DNA of 12,549 nucleotides, from contig CAYXKM010000087.1 of the NCBI GenBank assembly GCA_964465665.1, positions 1-12,549 of the forward strand, in the 5' to 3' direction. Shown piece by piece: positions 1 through 5,046 of the stretch. Source of the DNA: JAKEGN01 sp964465665. GTDB lineage: Bacteria > Pseudomonadota > Gammaproteobacteria > Steroidobacterales > Woeseiaceae. Both the position numbers and the translations under genes were made by a program. Below the pieces are notes generated by a model, which searched no databases, was not told where the DNA came from, and saw nothing but the letters and a program-made list of their open reading frames with translations. Position 1 is the first letter of the stretch. Each line of letters starts with the position of its first letter.

Positions 1-235
1 TAAGGCCGCCGGTACCACGTTCCAGTTCGGCTACGCAGTACGCTACCGCGTCGCGTCGACCGCGGAGGAGATCACGCTGCACGATCTCGGGCGTTTCAAC
101 GTGGGCTGCGTGATCGATAAACGCTTGCAACGTGGCGACGATTCCTGCCGGGAAGAGGCGCCTGTTCCGGAGACTGAGACGGAGACGGAGACGGAGACGG
201 AGACGCCGTTGGAGCAGGCGCTGCCTGTGAATTGA
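1..235 (+). CDS. 3' end of unidentified protein with C-terminal Glu-Thr repeats
   Basis: An open frame enters from the left edge (first full codon at base 2) and stops at TGA 233-235, giving 77 visible C-terminal residues. I do not recognise the family. The visible part begins with alternating hydrophobic and charged residues suggestive of beta strands (FQFGYAVRYRV, then EEITLHDLGRFNVGCVIDKRL), has two cysteines (in NVGCVID and DDSCRE), then a tail of six Glu-Thr dipeptides and a short end PLEQALPVN. The Cys pair and acidic, low-complexity tail would suit a secreted or surface protein, but the N-terminus is outside the window, so this is weak inference. The reading frame is supported by normal GC-rich codon use through the non-repeat part. 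The gene lies just left of the tRNA-derived repeat at 360-388, so it may be host sequence or part of a neighbouring element. Confidence 0.6.
   Translation, partial: KAAGTTFQFGYAVRYRVASTAEEITLHDLGRFNVGCVIDKRLQRGDDSCREEAPVPETETETETETETPLEQALPVN
170..205 (+). repeat. hexanucleotide tandem repeat, six GAGACK units
   Basis: Six consecutive 6-bp units, one GAGACT followed by five GAGACG, lie in frame and encode (Glu-Thr)x6 near the C-terminus of the partial gene at the left edge. As the unit is a multiple of three, gain or loss of copies would change tail length without shifting the frame. Confidence 0.9.
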
Positions 236-349
236 ACTCGAAATGAATCAAGGAAGCGATCCTGCACTTGAGAATACGGCGCTTTTGAATCAGATAAAAA
301 AGCTCTGCGCAAGGCAAGGCTGCATGCACGTTCAGCGCGGGACCCCGAG

Positions 350-388
350 CGATAAGCTTTTGATTTTATGGTGCCGGCACCAGGAGTC
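350..388. repeat. left attachment-like direct repeat (truncated tRNA-Thr 3' end)
   Basis: Bases 360-388 are identical to 2655-2683 (29 bp, same orientation). Extending left to 350/2645 gives 36 matches of 39, with mismatches at 356, 357 and 359. Bases 369-388 are the minus-strand copy of the last 20 nt of tRNA-Thr(UGU), including the CCA end; identity stops at 389, inside the T arm. A short copy of a tRNA 3' end at one boundary of an inserted segment is the usual product of tyrosine-recombinase integration into a tRNA gene. Confidence 0.8.
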
Positions 389-529
389 CACAAGAGCTCT
401 ACAGGCCTTGCTAGTATTGAGGCTCACGCCAGCATATGAGTCCCATACCCCCTAACCTACCCCGCCGCCTTTCCTCCTGAAGCGGCCGCCGGTCGATGGA
501 CGAGGACGGACCCTACAAGGTCAAGATCG

Positions 530-682
530 TCAGCGAGTGAAAAGAAGGGCTGAGAGGGCGTGGCTCAATTGGCACGGGGTGGCAGGTAGTTCGATTCCTG
601 CCGCCAGCACCAACATTCGACGGCGCTCCTGCATGTAAGCGTTAGCCTTGACGTTGCTGCGGAACTCGGGGGCGTCCGCCAT
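530..682 (-). pseudogene. possible N-terminal gene fragment, 50 codons
   Basis: On the minus strand an ATG at 682-680 opens a frame reading MADAPEFRSNVKANAYMQERRR before continuing antisense through the tRNA remnant and stopping at 532-530. The first 22 residues look like a genuine protein N-terminus. They vaguely recall the start of acyl-CoA carboxylase carboxyltransferase subunits (an EFxxN...N pattern), but I cannot confirm that. The rest (MLVLAAGIELPATPC...) is the antisense of tRNA sequence and is not protein-like. The simplest reading is a gene start cut off at about base 613. Confidence 0.25.
554..612 (+). pseudogene. decayed tRNA lacking the anticodon arm
   Basis: The segment reads as a tRNA with parts missing. 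An acceptor-like GAGGGCG (554-560), TG, and a D-arm start GCTCAATTGGCA (563-574) are followed almost directly by a T arm GCAGG (582-586) - TTCGATT (590-596) - CCTGC (597-601), acceptor 3' strand CGCCAGC (602-608), A and CCA (609-612). The acceptor strands pair at 5 of 7 positions. The T stem is perfect, but three extra bases (TAG, 587-589) sit between stem and loop. About 20 nt covering the anticodon arm are missing, so its identity is unknown and it cannot decode. It is probably a relic of another tRNA-targeted integration. Confidence 0.6.
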
Positions 683-718
683 GGTCTAGCTCTCGTCCCT
701 TTAACGAGTGCCGCCTCC

Positions 719-1477
719 GTGACCACCCCGACGTTGTCCGCTACCAAAGCATTACTCGTGATGGCCGCCTTAGCAGTGGCCGGCTGCGGCGGCAGTTCCG
801 ACCCCTCTCCCCAACACTTTCAGTTTACCTTTGCCGAGGGCCTCGAAGACTGGACCGTCGGCTTCGCGGATTACCCGGCGGGAACGAGCGACGCCGAGCA
901 ACAGGCGATCGATGAGTTCTACGAACTCGATGGCGGCCACGCTCGCCTGCCGCAGCCACTTGATACCGGCGACGGCGCCGTCTTGCTCACCGGCAACAAT
1001 CATTCCGATGACCTTTTCATGTTCCTAAAGCGACGCGTCAGCGGACTGGCTCCCGACACGACCTACCAGCTCGAGCTGCGCGTGGTATTTGCGACCGATG
1101 TGCCGAGAGGCTGCGCCGGCATCGGCGGTTCCCCTGGCGAAAGTGTCCTCGTAAAGGGAGGAGCAAGTGGCATCGAACCGCTACGCGTCATGGATGATAC
1201 ATCGGGTCACGCAACATGGATCATGAATGTCGACAAAGACAATCAGGCGAATGGCGGCACCGACGCGCAAGTTCTCGGCGACTTCGCCAACTCGGGGGAC
1301 TGCGAGTCGTCGGATTTCAGTTACGAACTGAAAGAGTTGTCGAACCTGGAGCTGCCGACGTTCGACGTAACGACGGATGGCAATGGCGATGTGTGGCTAC
1401 TCCTGGGTACCGATTCCGGCTTCGAGGGCACCACGACGATCTACTACACCGAGATCGAGGCGGTATTCGTCGACTGA
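719..1477 (+). CDS. putative lipoprotein, uncharacterised beta-rich family
   Basis: A 252-residue protein begins at GTG 719. Residues 1-23 form a lipoprotein signal: Thr/Ser-rich start, Lys10, hydrophobic core LLVMAALAVA, and lipobox VAGC with Cys23 as the predicted lipidated residue, followed by GGSSDPSP. Met15 would leave too short a signal, so GTG is preferred, although no good ribosome binding site precedes it. The mature part has conserved-looking blocks: GLEDWTVGFADYP, LLTGNNHSDDLFMFLKR, APDTTYQLELRVVFAT, GCAGIGGSPGESVLVKGG, MNVDKDNQANGG and WLLLGTDSGFEGTTTIYY. Regular beta-strand spacing suggests a jelly-roll or carbohydrate-binding-like sandwich. I recognise the pattern as a widespread uncharacterised lipoprotein type but cannot assign a function. 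It appears intact and lies alone in the tRNA-bounded element. Predicted location is periplasmic face or outer membrane. Confidence 0.75.
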   Translation: MTTPTLSATKALLVMAALAVAGCGGSSDPSPQHFQFTFAEGLEDWTVGFADYPAGTSDAEQQAIDEFYELDGGHARLPQPLDTGDGAVLLTGNNHSDDLFMFLKRRVSGLAPDTTYQLELRVVFATDVPRGCAGIGGSPGESVLVKGGASGIEPLRVMDDTSGHATWIMNVDKDNQANGGTDAQVLGDFANSGDCESSDFSYELKELSNLELPTFDVTTDGNGDVWLLLGTDSGFEGTTTIYYTEIEAVFVD

Positions 1478-1752
1478 GTCGGCAACAGCCCTAGAGTGAC
1501 TACCCGACGGAGCGTCGGCGCTCGGAACTGGCCCGGGCAAACCGACGAGCAGCAGGAAGTGGTCGCCAGGTTCCTGTTACATGACGACGCGCGGCCTCAC
1601 CACAAAAATCGATGGAGGCGTAAGCGCTGGCCACACTATAGATGCTCGGCCCTGAAGCGGCCGACAACGACTGCAAAAGAAACTGAACTGGTCTGTTCGC
1701 GAACCGGTGTAACCGTCACTTACACTGCGGACGCATCAAAATTTAGAGACCC
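1478..1752. other. intergenic region between lipoprotein and BRCT genes
   Basis: I see no convincing gene. An open frame at 1496-1756 encodes an Arg/His/Trp-rich sequence without protein-like features. A small hairpin TCGGCC-7 nt-GGCCGA lies at 1646-1664 but has no following T-run, so it is not a convincing terminator. The right end holds the inverted repeat at 1707-1725. Confidence 0.5.
1707..1725. promoter_or_regulatory. 19-bp palindrome, possible operator
   Basis: GTGTAA-CCGTCAC-TTACAC is a perfect 6-bp inverted repeat with a 7-bp centre, ending 27 bp before the BRCT gene start. The right half overlaps TACACT (1721-1726), a 4/6 match to a sigma-70 -10 box, though no good -35 is placed upstream. 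The spacing and symmetry suit a dimeric repressor site. No regulator gene is present in the element. Confidence 0.35.
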
Positions 1753-2383
1753 ATGAGCAATTTCTTTGCTCGACTGGCCGCGACAGACTCTAGGCTCTTG
1801 AAGCGCTCGTGTCAGGAGCTCATTGGAATTTGTGAAGGTATGTTGGTTGATGGTTATCTAAGCGACACAGAGATTCTCTATCTTAAGAATTGGCTCGAAG
1901 AAAATGATCAAATCGCTTACACGTGGCCTGGTGAGGTGGTTTACAAGCGAATAGTTGAGGTACTCAATGACGGAGAAATTACCGAGGAAGAGCGGAGGTA
2001 TCTAACGAAGACGCTTCAGGAACTTATTGGTGGAAGCTTTTCGGAGACCGGGGGCTCCCCGGCTGAGCCTATCTCTTTTCCTATTGCGCGAGTCGATGCT
2101 ATAGAGTTTGCAGGCAAAACATTCTGCTTCACGGGTACTTTTATCTTCGGCACCCGTCCCGCCTGTCACAAGGCGACCGAGAAAATGGCAGGCATTCCTG
2201 CACTACGTATAACGCGGAAGCTCGACTACTTGGTGATCGGTACTATCTACGCGAAGCTGGGCGAATACTAACTTTGGACGGAAAATCGAGAAAGTGGTGG
2301 GGTTACAAGACTCCGGTTGTCCAGTGACGATTATTGATGAGCAGACATGGGTCAAAGGACTGTCAGAAAAGGGTACTGATTGA
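1753..2383 (+). pseudogene. BRCT-domain protein, frameshifted near the C-terminus
   Basis: The frame opening at ATG 1753 encodes 172 residues and stops at 2269-2271. Residues 20-95 are a helical module with two similar motifs, DGYLSDTEILYL and DGEITEEERRYL, resembling EF-hand or TerB-like repeats. From about residue 118 a BRCT domain begins (FAGKTFCFTGTFIFGTR...LDYLVIGT). The conserved end of the BRCT domain continues in another frame from 2258: WANTNFGRKIEK, then VTIIDEQTWVKGL, stopping at TGA 2381-2383. The gap between IGT and W is 13 nt where 15 are expected, pointing to loss of two bases near 2245-2257. BRCT domains bind phosphopeptides or DNA ends in replication and repair; small bacterial proteins of this layout have no defined role. 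Codon use is AT-richer than in neighbours, consistent with transfer. A sequencing error is the alternative to a true pseudogene. Confidence 0.75.
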
Positions 2384-2644
2384 AGTCCGCAACAGGTTGG
2401 TAGCATCCCGTAATCCCGATCTTAACCAACAGTCCGCTTTAGGGGGGACAAGCGACCGCTCAACTTTGCCCATGCATGACCGATTCAGGTCGATATCGGA
2501 ACCCTTCTGTCCCTCGATTCTCGCACGAGATCGGACCTGGGAATGACTGTTGTATGGTCTCAACATCAGGACAAGCTGACATGAGGCGCGAATCGCATTT
2601 GTCTACATGGTGTCTACATGGCGATTTGACGTCGAAGGAGAGGT
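2384..2644. other. non-coding right end of the element
   Basis: I see no gene on either strand; the open frames present are short, mutually overlapping and not protein-like. The notable structure is the tandem repeat at 2600-2621. The stretch between the broken BRCT gene and the tRNA is where an integrase would normally lie, and none remains. Confidence 0.5.
2600..2621. repeat. tandem 11-bp repeat TGTCTACATGG x2, possible integrase arm site
   Basis: TGTCTACATGG at 2600-2610 is immediately repeated at 2611-2621. The pair lies 33 bp inside the right direct repeat. Short direct repeats just inside the attachment core are typical of arm-type binding sites of tyrosine recombinases, so this may be what remains of the recombination site. 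The role is inference. Confidence 0.45.
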
Positions 2645-2683
2645 CGATAACTTATTGATTTTATGGTGCCGGCACCAGGAGTC
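2645..2683. repeat. right attachment-like direct repeat at tRNA-Thr 3' end
   Basis: This is the partner of the left repeat: 2655-2683 is identical to 360-388, and the wider block 2645-2683 matches 350-388 at 36 of 39 positions. Bases 2664-2683 are the 3' 20 nt of the intact tRNA-Thr gene, so the tRNA stays complete on this side; 2645-2663 is the flank just downstream of it. Confidence 0.8.
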
Positions 2684-2739
2684 GAACCCGGGACCTACTG
2701 ATTACAAATCAGTTGCTCTACCGACTGAGCTATACCGGC
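2664..2739 (-). tRNA. thrU: tRNA-Thr (anticodon UGU)
   Basis: A complete 76-nt tRNA including encoded CCA. Read on the minus strand: acceptor GCCGGTA pairs with TGCCGGC (one T-G pair); D arm GCTCAGTCGGTAGAGC; anticodon stem ACTGA/TCAGT with loop TTTGTAA, giving anticodon TGT; T arm CCGGG-TTCGACT-CCTGG; discriminator A and CCA. It closely resembles E. coli thrU in the D and anticodon arms. It lies downstream of birA-coaX-SPOR gene, where E. coli has thrU after birA-coaA, supporting orthology. In E. coli tyrU, glyT, thrT and tufB follow; here the gene is followed directly by the inserted element. Confidence 0.97.
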
Positions 2740-2751
2740 GTCAGGCGCGGT

Positions 2752-2780
2752 ATTTCAACAACTCGCCCGATAGCCGTCAA
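2752..2780 (-). promoter_or_regulatory. sigma-70-type promoter for tRNA-Thr
   Basis: On the minus strand TTGACG (2780-2775, 5/6 to consensus) and TGAAAT (2757-2752, 4/6) are separated by 17 bp. The next bases, ACCGCGCC, form a GC-rich discriminator as seen in stable-RNA promoters under stringent control. The -10 box ends 12 nt before the tRNA 5' end, and the -35 lies just past the SPOR gene stop codon. Confidence 0.6.
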
Positions 2781-2783
2781 CGA

Positions 2784-3470
2784 TTAATTGCCCCTCGGGC
2801 AGGTCGCGGCATCACGCAAAAACACCTTTTCCTCGCCATACTTTTCAATCATGGTGCCGGCACCTTTGCCTGGGGGCAGCGCAATATCGACGAAATAGAC
2901 GGTCGCATCGCGGGTCCGCCGCGAGATATCGGCAGGCAGGTCGAGTGACTTCGCCTGTAGTTCTACGCGTTCCGCACGGCTCATTTCGCCGAAAAGCCCC
3001 AGCGAGATCTTCAGCCCTTCATCTTCCGTCGGCACCAGGTAAGCATCCGCCAGACCGCCGGCTTTCAGTTTTTCCAGCATGGCGTCGCCCGTCGCGCGGT
3101 CGGGAATATTCCGCACCTGCACCCAGTAACCGACGAAGACCTGGCCCTGGGTCGTCCTGATGCTGACTTGCATACCTTCGCCGAGATACTCGGCCAGCGC
3201 ACCCTCCGCGTCAGTGTCGCTCGCGAACGGACCGATGGTCACGCAGGAGCGGCCCACAACCGCTGCGAGGTCGGAGGGCCGGCCGGATCCCAGCACCGCG
3301 CCAATACTGGTGGCGGCCTCGGCTACTGCCGTGCTCGATATCTCGAGGGGCGGCCCGAGCTCCGATTCGTTCACGGTGGCAACACCGGTCTCGGGCGGTT
3401 CCTCGACAAAGCGGCTCCACAGGAAATAGAGGATGTTGGCCAGTAGCAATAGGAGAAGGAGGTTCTTCAT
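2784..3470 (-). CDS. SPOR-domain membrane-anchored protein
   Basis: The product has 228 residues. Residues 2-19 (KNLLLLLLLANILYFLWS) form one N-terminal membrane anchor, then a Pro/Glu/Ala-rich linker to about 70, then a SPOR-like domain at roughly 75-165 (SCVTIGPFASDTDAEGAL, GYWVQVRN, LKISLGLF). The rest, up to VFLRDAATCPRGN, is periplasmic and has no recognised domain. SPOR domains bind peptidoglycan stripped of stem peptides at the division septum, so a cell-wall or division role is likely; the exact partner is unknown. The ATG shares its A with the TAA stop of coaX (TAATG), indicating translational coupling. A SPOR protein after coaX and before the tRNA cluster is a recurrent gammaproteobacterial arrangement. 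The start is supported by the signal-anchor position. Confidence 0.85.
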   Translation of the reverse strand: MKNLLLLLLLANILYFLWSRFVEEPPETGVATVNESELGPPLEISSTAVAEAATSIGAVLGSGRPSDLAAVVGRSCVTIGPFASDTDAEGALAEYLGEGMQVSIRTTQGQVFVGYWVQVRNIPDRATGDAMLEKLKAGGLADAYLVPTEDEGLKISLGLFGEMSRAERVELQAKSLDLPADISRRTRDATVYFVDIALPPGKGAGTMIEKYGEEKVFLRDAATCPRGN

Positions 3471-4228
3471 TAATCACTGTCGATGATATGCGCGAGACCC
3501 TGCAGCACAAGGTTCGGCCGATGCTGAACACTGCCGTCGAGCAGCTTCAGGATGCTGGAGGCATCTCCGCCGGTCAAGACTATCCGTGGCCGCAGGCCGG
3601 CAGTCCGCGCGGCACGGCCGGCCCTGTCGATCGCACCGCAAACAGCGTTGTACGCACCGCTCATGATCGCAGCAGAAGTATTGGCGGCAAAAACACCGGC
3701 ATCGACCGGGCGGCGCTGTCCGACCGGCGGAAGATCGGCGGTTTGCGTAGTCAAGCACGACGACATCATTCGTATGCCGGGAAGAATCTGACCGCCGAGG
3801 TGCAGCCCGGCTTTGTCGAGTACGTCAATCGTTACCGCGGTGCCGGCATCAACGATGACGGCCGCCGAGCGCCGCTCTGCGTAAGCAGCAATCAGCGCAA
3901 CCCAGCGGTCGGCGCCGAGCCGTCTCGGCGATGAATAACCATTGGTTACGCCGTATGCCTTTTTCTCGGAATGCACAAAGCGCACCTCGGCATCGCAGTG
4001 CAAACCGATTGCCGCGGACAGGCGCGTGGAAAAACTTGCCCCGGCGACGTTGCACGCCAGCACTTTGCCGACGCTCCGCGGCAGTTTCGTCACCAGTGCG
4101 GCGAACCCGGTTGCGCGCAGCGAGTCGTGCGTGACACTTCCGCTTCGGGCGATCCGCCCGCCCTGATACAGGCCCCATTTGACGCGGGTATTCCCGGCGT
4201 CGAACAAAAGTGCCGGCGCATCGCTCAC
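3470..4228 (-). CDS. coaX: type III pantothenate kinase
   Basis: This enzyme phosphorylates pantothenate with ATP in the first step of coenzyme A synthesis, in the cytoplasm. The 252-residue protein shows the family motifs in order: N-terminal phosphate-binding DAGNTRVKWG (10-19), YGVTNGY (92-98), GADRWVALIAAY (105-116), DAGTAVTIDVL (127-137) with the conserved Asp, GGQILPG (145-151), NTSAAI (183-188) and TGGDA (219-223). Its length is typical. Type III kinases are monovalent-cation dependent and not feedback-inhibited by CoA, unlike CoaA, which holds the equivalent place in E. coli. The GTG start at 4228 overlaps the birA stop by four bases (GTGA), and the stop overlaps the next ATG by one base, so birA, coaX and the SPOR gene are almost certainly co-transcribed. 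Confidence 0.95.
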   Translation of the reverse strand: MSDAPALLFDAGNTRVKWGLYQGGRIARSGSVTHDSLRATGFAALVTKLPRSVGKVLACNVAGASFSTRLSAAIGLHCDAEVRFVHSEKKAYGVTNGYSSPRRLGADRWVALIAAYAERRSAAVIVDAGTAVTIDVLDKAGLHLGGQILPGIRMMSSCLTTQTADLPPVGQRRPVDAGVFAANTSAAIMSGAYNAVCGAIDRAGRAARTAGLRPRIVLTGGDASSILKLLDGSVQHRPNLVLQGLAHIIDSD

Positions 4229-5046
4229 AGTTTCGCGCCCGCGGGCACCGGCAACACGATGGAGCCCGATCGCACGCTGCGCGGACCCTCCTGTGTCATC
4301 AACTGCAGTGCCCCATCTGCATCCACACCGGCAGCCGCGCCGGAAATCCGGCCGGCTGCCGTGTCGACGGTGGTGTGCCGGCCCCGGAGCCAGTCACTGC
4401 GGTTCCAGTCTTCGATAAACGCTGCGAAACCTTGCGCATCGTAGCGACGCGATGCGTCGCACAGCGCATCGATGAGCGAAGCCACAATGATCGCTCGCTC
4501 CGGTAACGAAACGACGCAGTGCCGCAGATCGGTAATCGGCCCGGACCGGTCCGGCGCGATTTCCTCGGCGCTCGCGCCTGCCAGATCGACGTTCAGGCCG
4601 AGCCCGGTAATGGCAATCGGGTTTGCACTCCTGGCACTGCGCGTTTCGATCAGGATGCCGCCGAGTTTTGCCTCATTTACGAGAATGTCATTCGGCCATT
4701 TGAGGTTCACGTCCGGCACCTGCAACTCACGCAACACGCGGACGACAGCGACTCCGGTCGCGAGGCTGAGGCTCAAAAGGTTCGATGGTCGCGACTGAAA
4801 AGTATACGCGACCGACAGGCAGATCGATGAGGCCGGCGGTGCACGCCAGCTCTTGCCCATGCGGCCGCGGCCGGCGGTCTGATAGTCGGCGAGGACGACC
4901 TGAACGCGCCCGGGCGCGGGACCGGGCTGATCGAGCAGGTAACGATTGGTCGAATCGATTTGCGGAAAGACCTGCAGCCACTCCAGCGCGGATACGGTCT
5001 CCGGCCGGAGCAATAGCCGCAGCGTCTCAGCGTCCGGTGTTGTCAT
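4225..5046 (-). CDS. birA: biotin--[acetyl-CoA-carboxylase] ligase, lacking DNA-binding domain
   Basis: It activates biotin to biotinyl-5'-AMP and transfers it to the biotin carboxyl carrier protein. From ATG 5046 the product has 273 residues. Motifs are DSTN (31-34), biotinyl-AMP loop GRGRMGKSW (59-67), KWPNDI (116-121) with the catalytic-type Lys, KLGGILIE (127-134), GLGLNV (148-153) and a C-terminal SH3-like domain from about 225. E. coli BirA is 321 residues; the missing part is its N-terminal winged helix. The frame stays open upstream, but that extension lies inside plsY in another frame and shows no helix-turn-helix, so 5046 is preferred. This is therefore a monofunctional ligase that should not repress biotin genes. 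The start overlaps the 3' end of plsY by 20 bp. Confidence 0.92.
   Translation of the reverse strand: MTTPDAETLRLLLRPETVSALEWLQVFPQIDSTNRYLLDQPGPAPGRVQVVLADYQTAGRGRMGKSWRAPPASSICLSVAYTFQSRPSNLLSLSLATGVAVVRVLRELQVPDVNLKWPNDILVNEAKLGGILIETRSARSANPIAITGLGLNVDLAGASAEEIAPDRSGPITDLRHCVVSLPERAIIVASLIDALCDASRRYDAQGFAAFIEDWNRSDWLRGRHTTVDTAAGRISGAAAGVDADGALQLMTQEGPRSVRSGSIVLPVPAGAKL

Larger units (their letters stand above)
236..718. other. gene-poor junction region with remnants
   Basis: No complete gene is supported here. The stretch contains the truncated tRNA-Thr end (350-388), a 19-codon open frame 481-540 whose last residues (MDEDGPYKVKIVSE, then TGA) look like the C-terminal end of a lost gene, a decayed tRNA (554-612), and a minus-strand N-terminus-like fragment (530-682). 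A 70-codon open frame at 243-455 runs through the tRNA remnant and has no protein-like character. The density of fragments suggests repeated insertion and deletion at this site. Confidence 0.6.
360..2683. mobile_element. small tRNA-Thr-associated genomic island, no integrase
   Basis: The segment is delimited by 29-bp exact direct repeats at 360-388 and 2655-2683, the right one overlapping the 3' 20 nt of the intact tRNA-Thr gene. About 2.3 kb is enclosed. Visible content is a lipoprotein gene, a frameshifted BRCT-domain gene with clearly lower GC than the flanking operons, a tRNA remnant and non-coding DNA. No integrase, excisionase, replication or conjugation gene is present, so it is either a deletion relic or a passive element mobilised in trans. 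Element status is inferred from the repeats, the tRNA target and the composition contrast. Confidence 0.65.

Noticed and set aside
243..455. 70-codon open frame on the plus strand
   Set aside because: It runs through the truncated tRNA copy and has no protein-like second half; ATG without good context.
1496..1756. 86-codon open frame on the plus strand between the lipoprotein and BRCT genes
   Set aside because: Composition is Arg/His/Trp-rich without hydrophobic pattern or motifs, and it lacks a plausible ribosome binding site.
2363..2566. Minus-strand 67-codon open frame ending near the BRCT gene, possible integrase remnant
   Set aside because: No recombinase motifs (no Arg-His-x-x-Arg-Tyr pattern) and it overlaps other equally poor frames.
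2851..2864. Third occurrence of ATGGTGCCGGCACC, as in the tRNA-Thr 3' end
   Set aside because: It is inside the SPOR gene coding for GKGAGTMIE, the match covers only 14 bp of a GC palindrome, and the flanks differ; chance is the simplest explanation.
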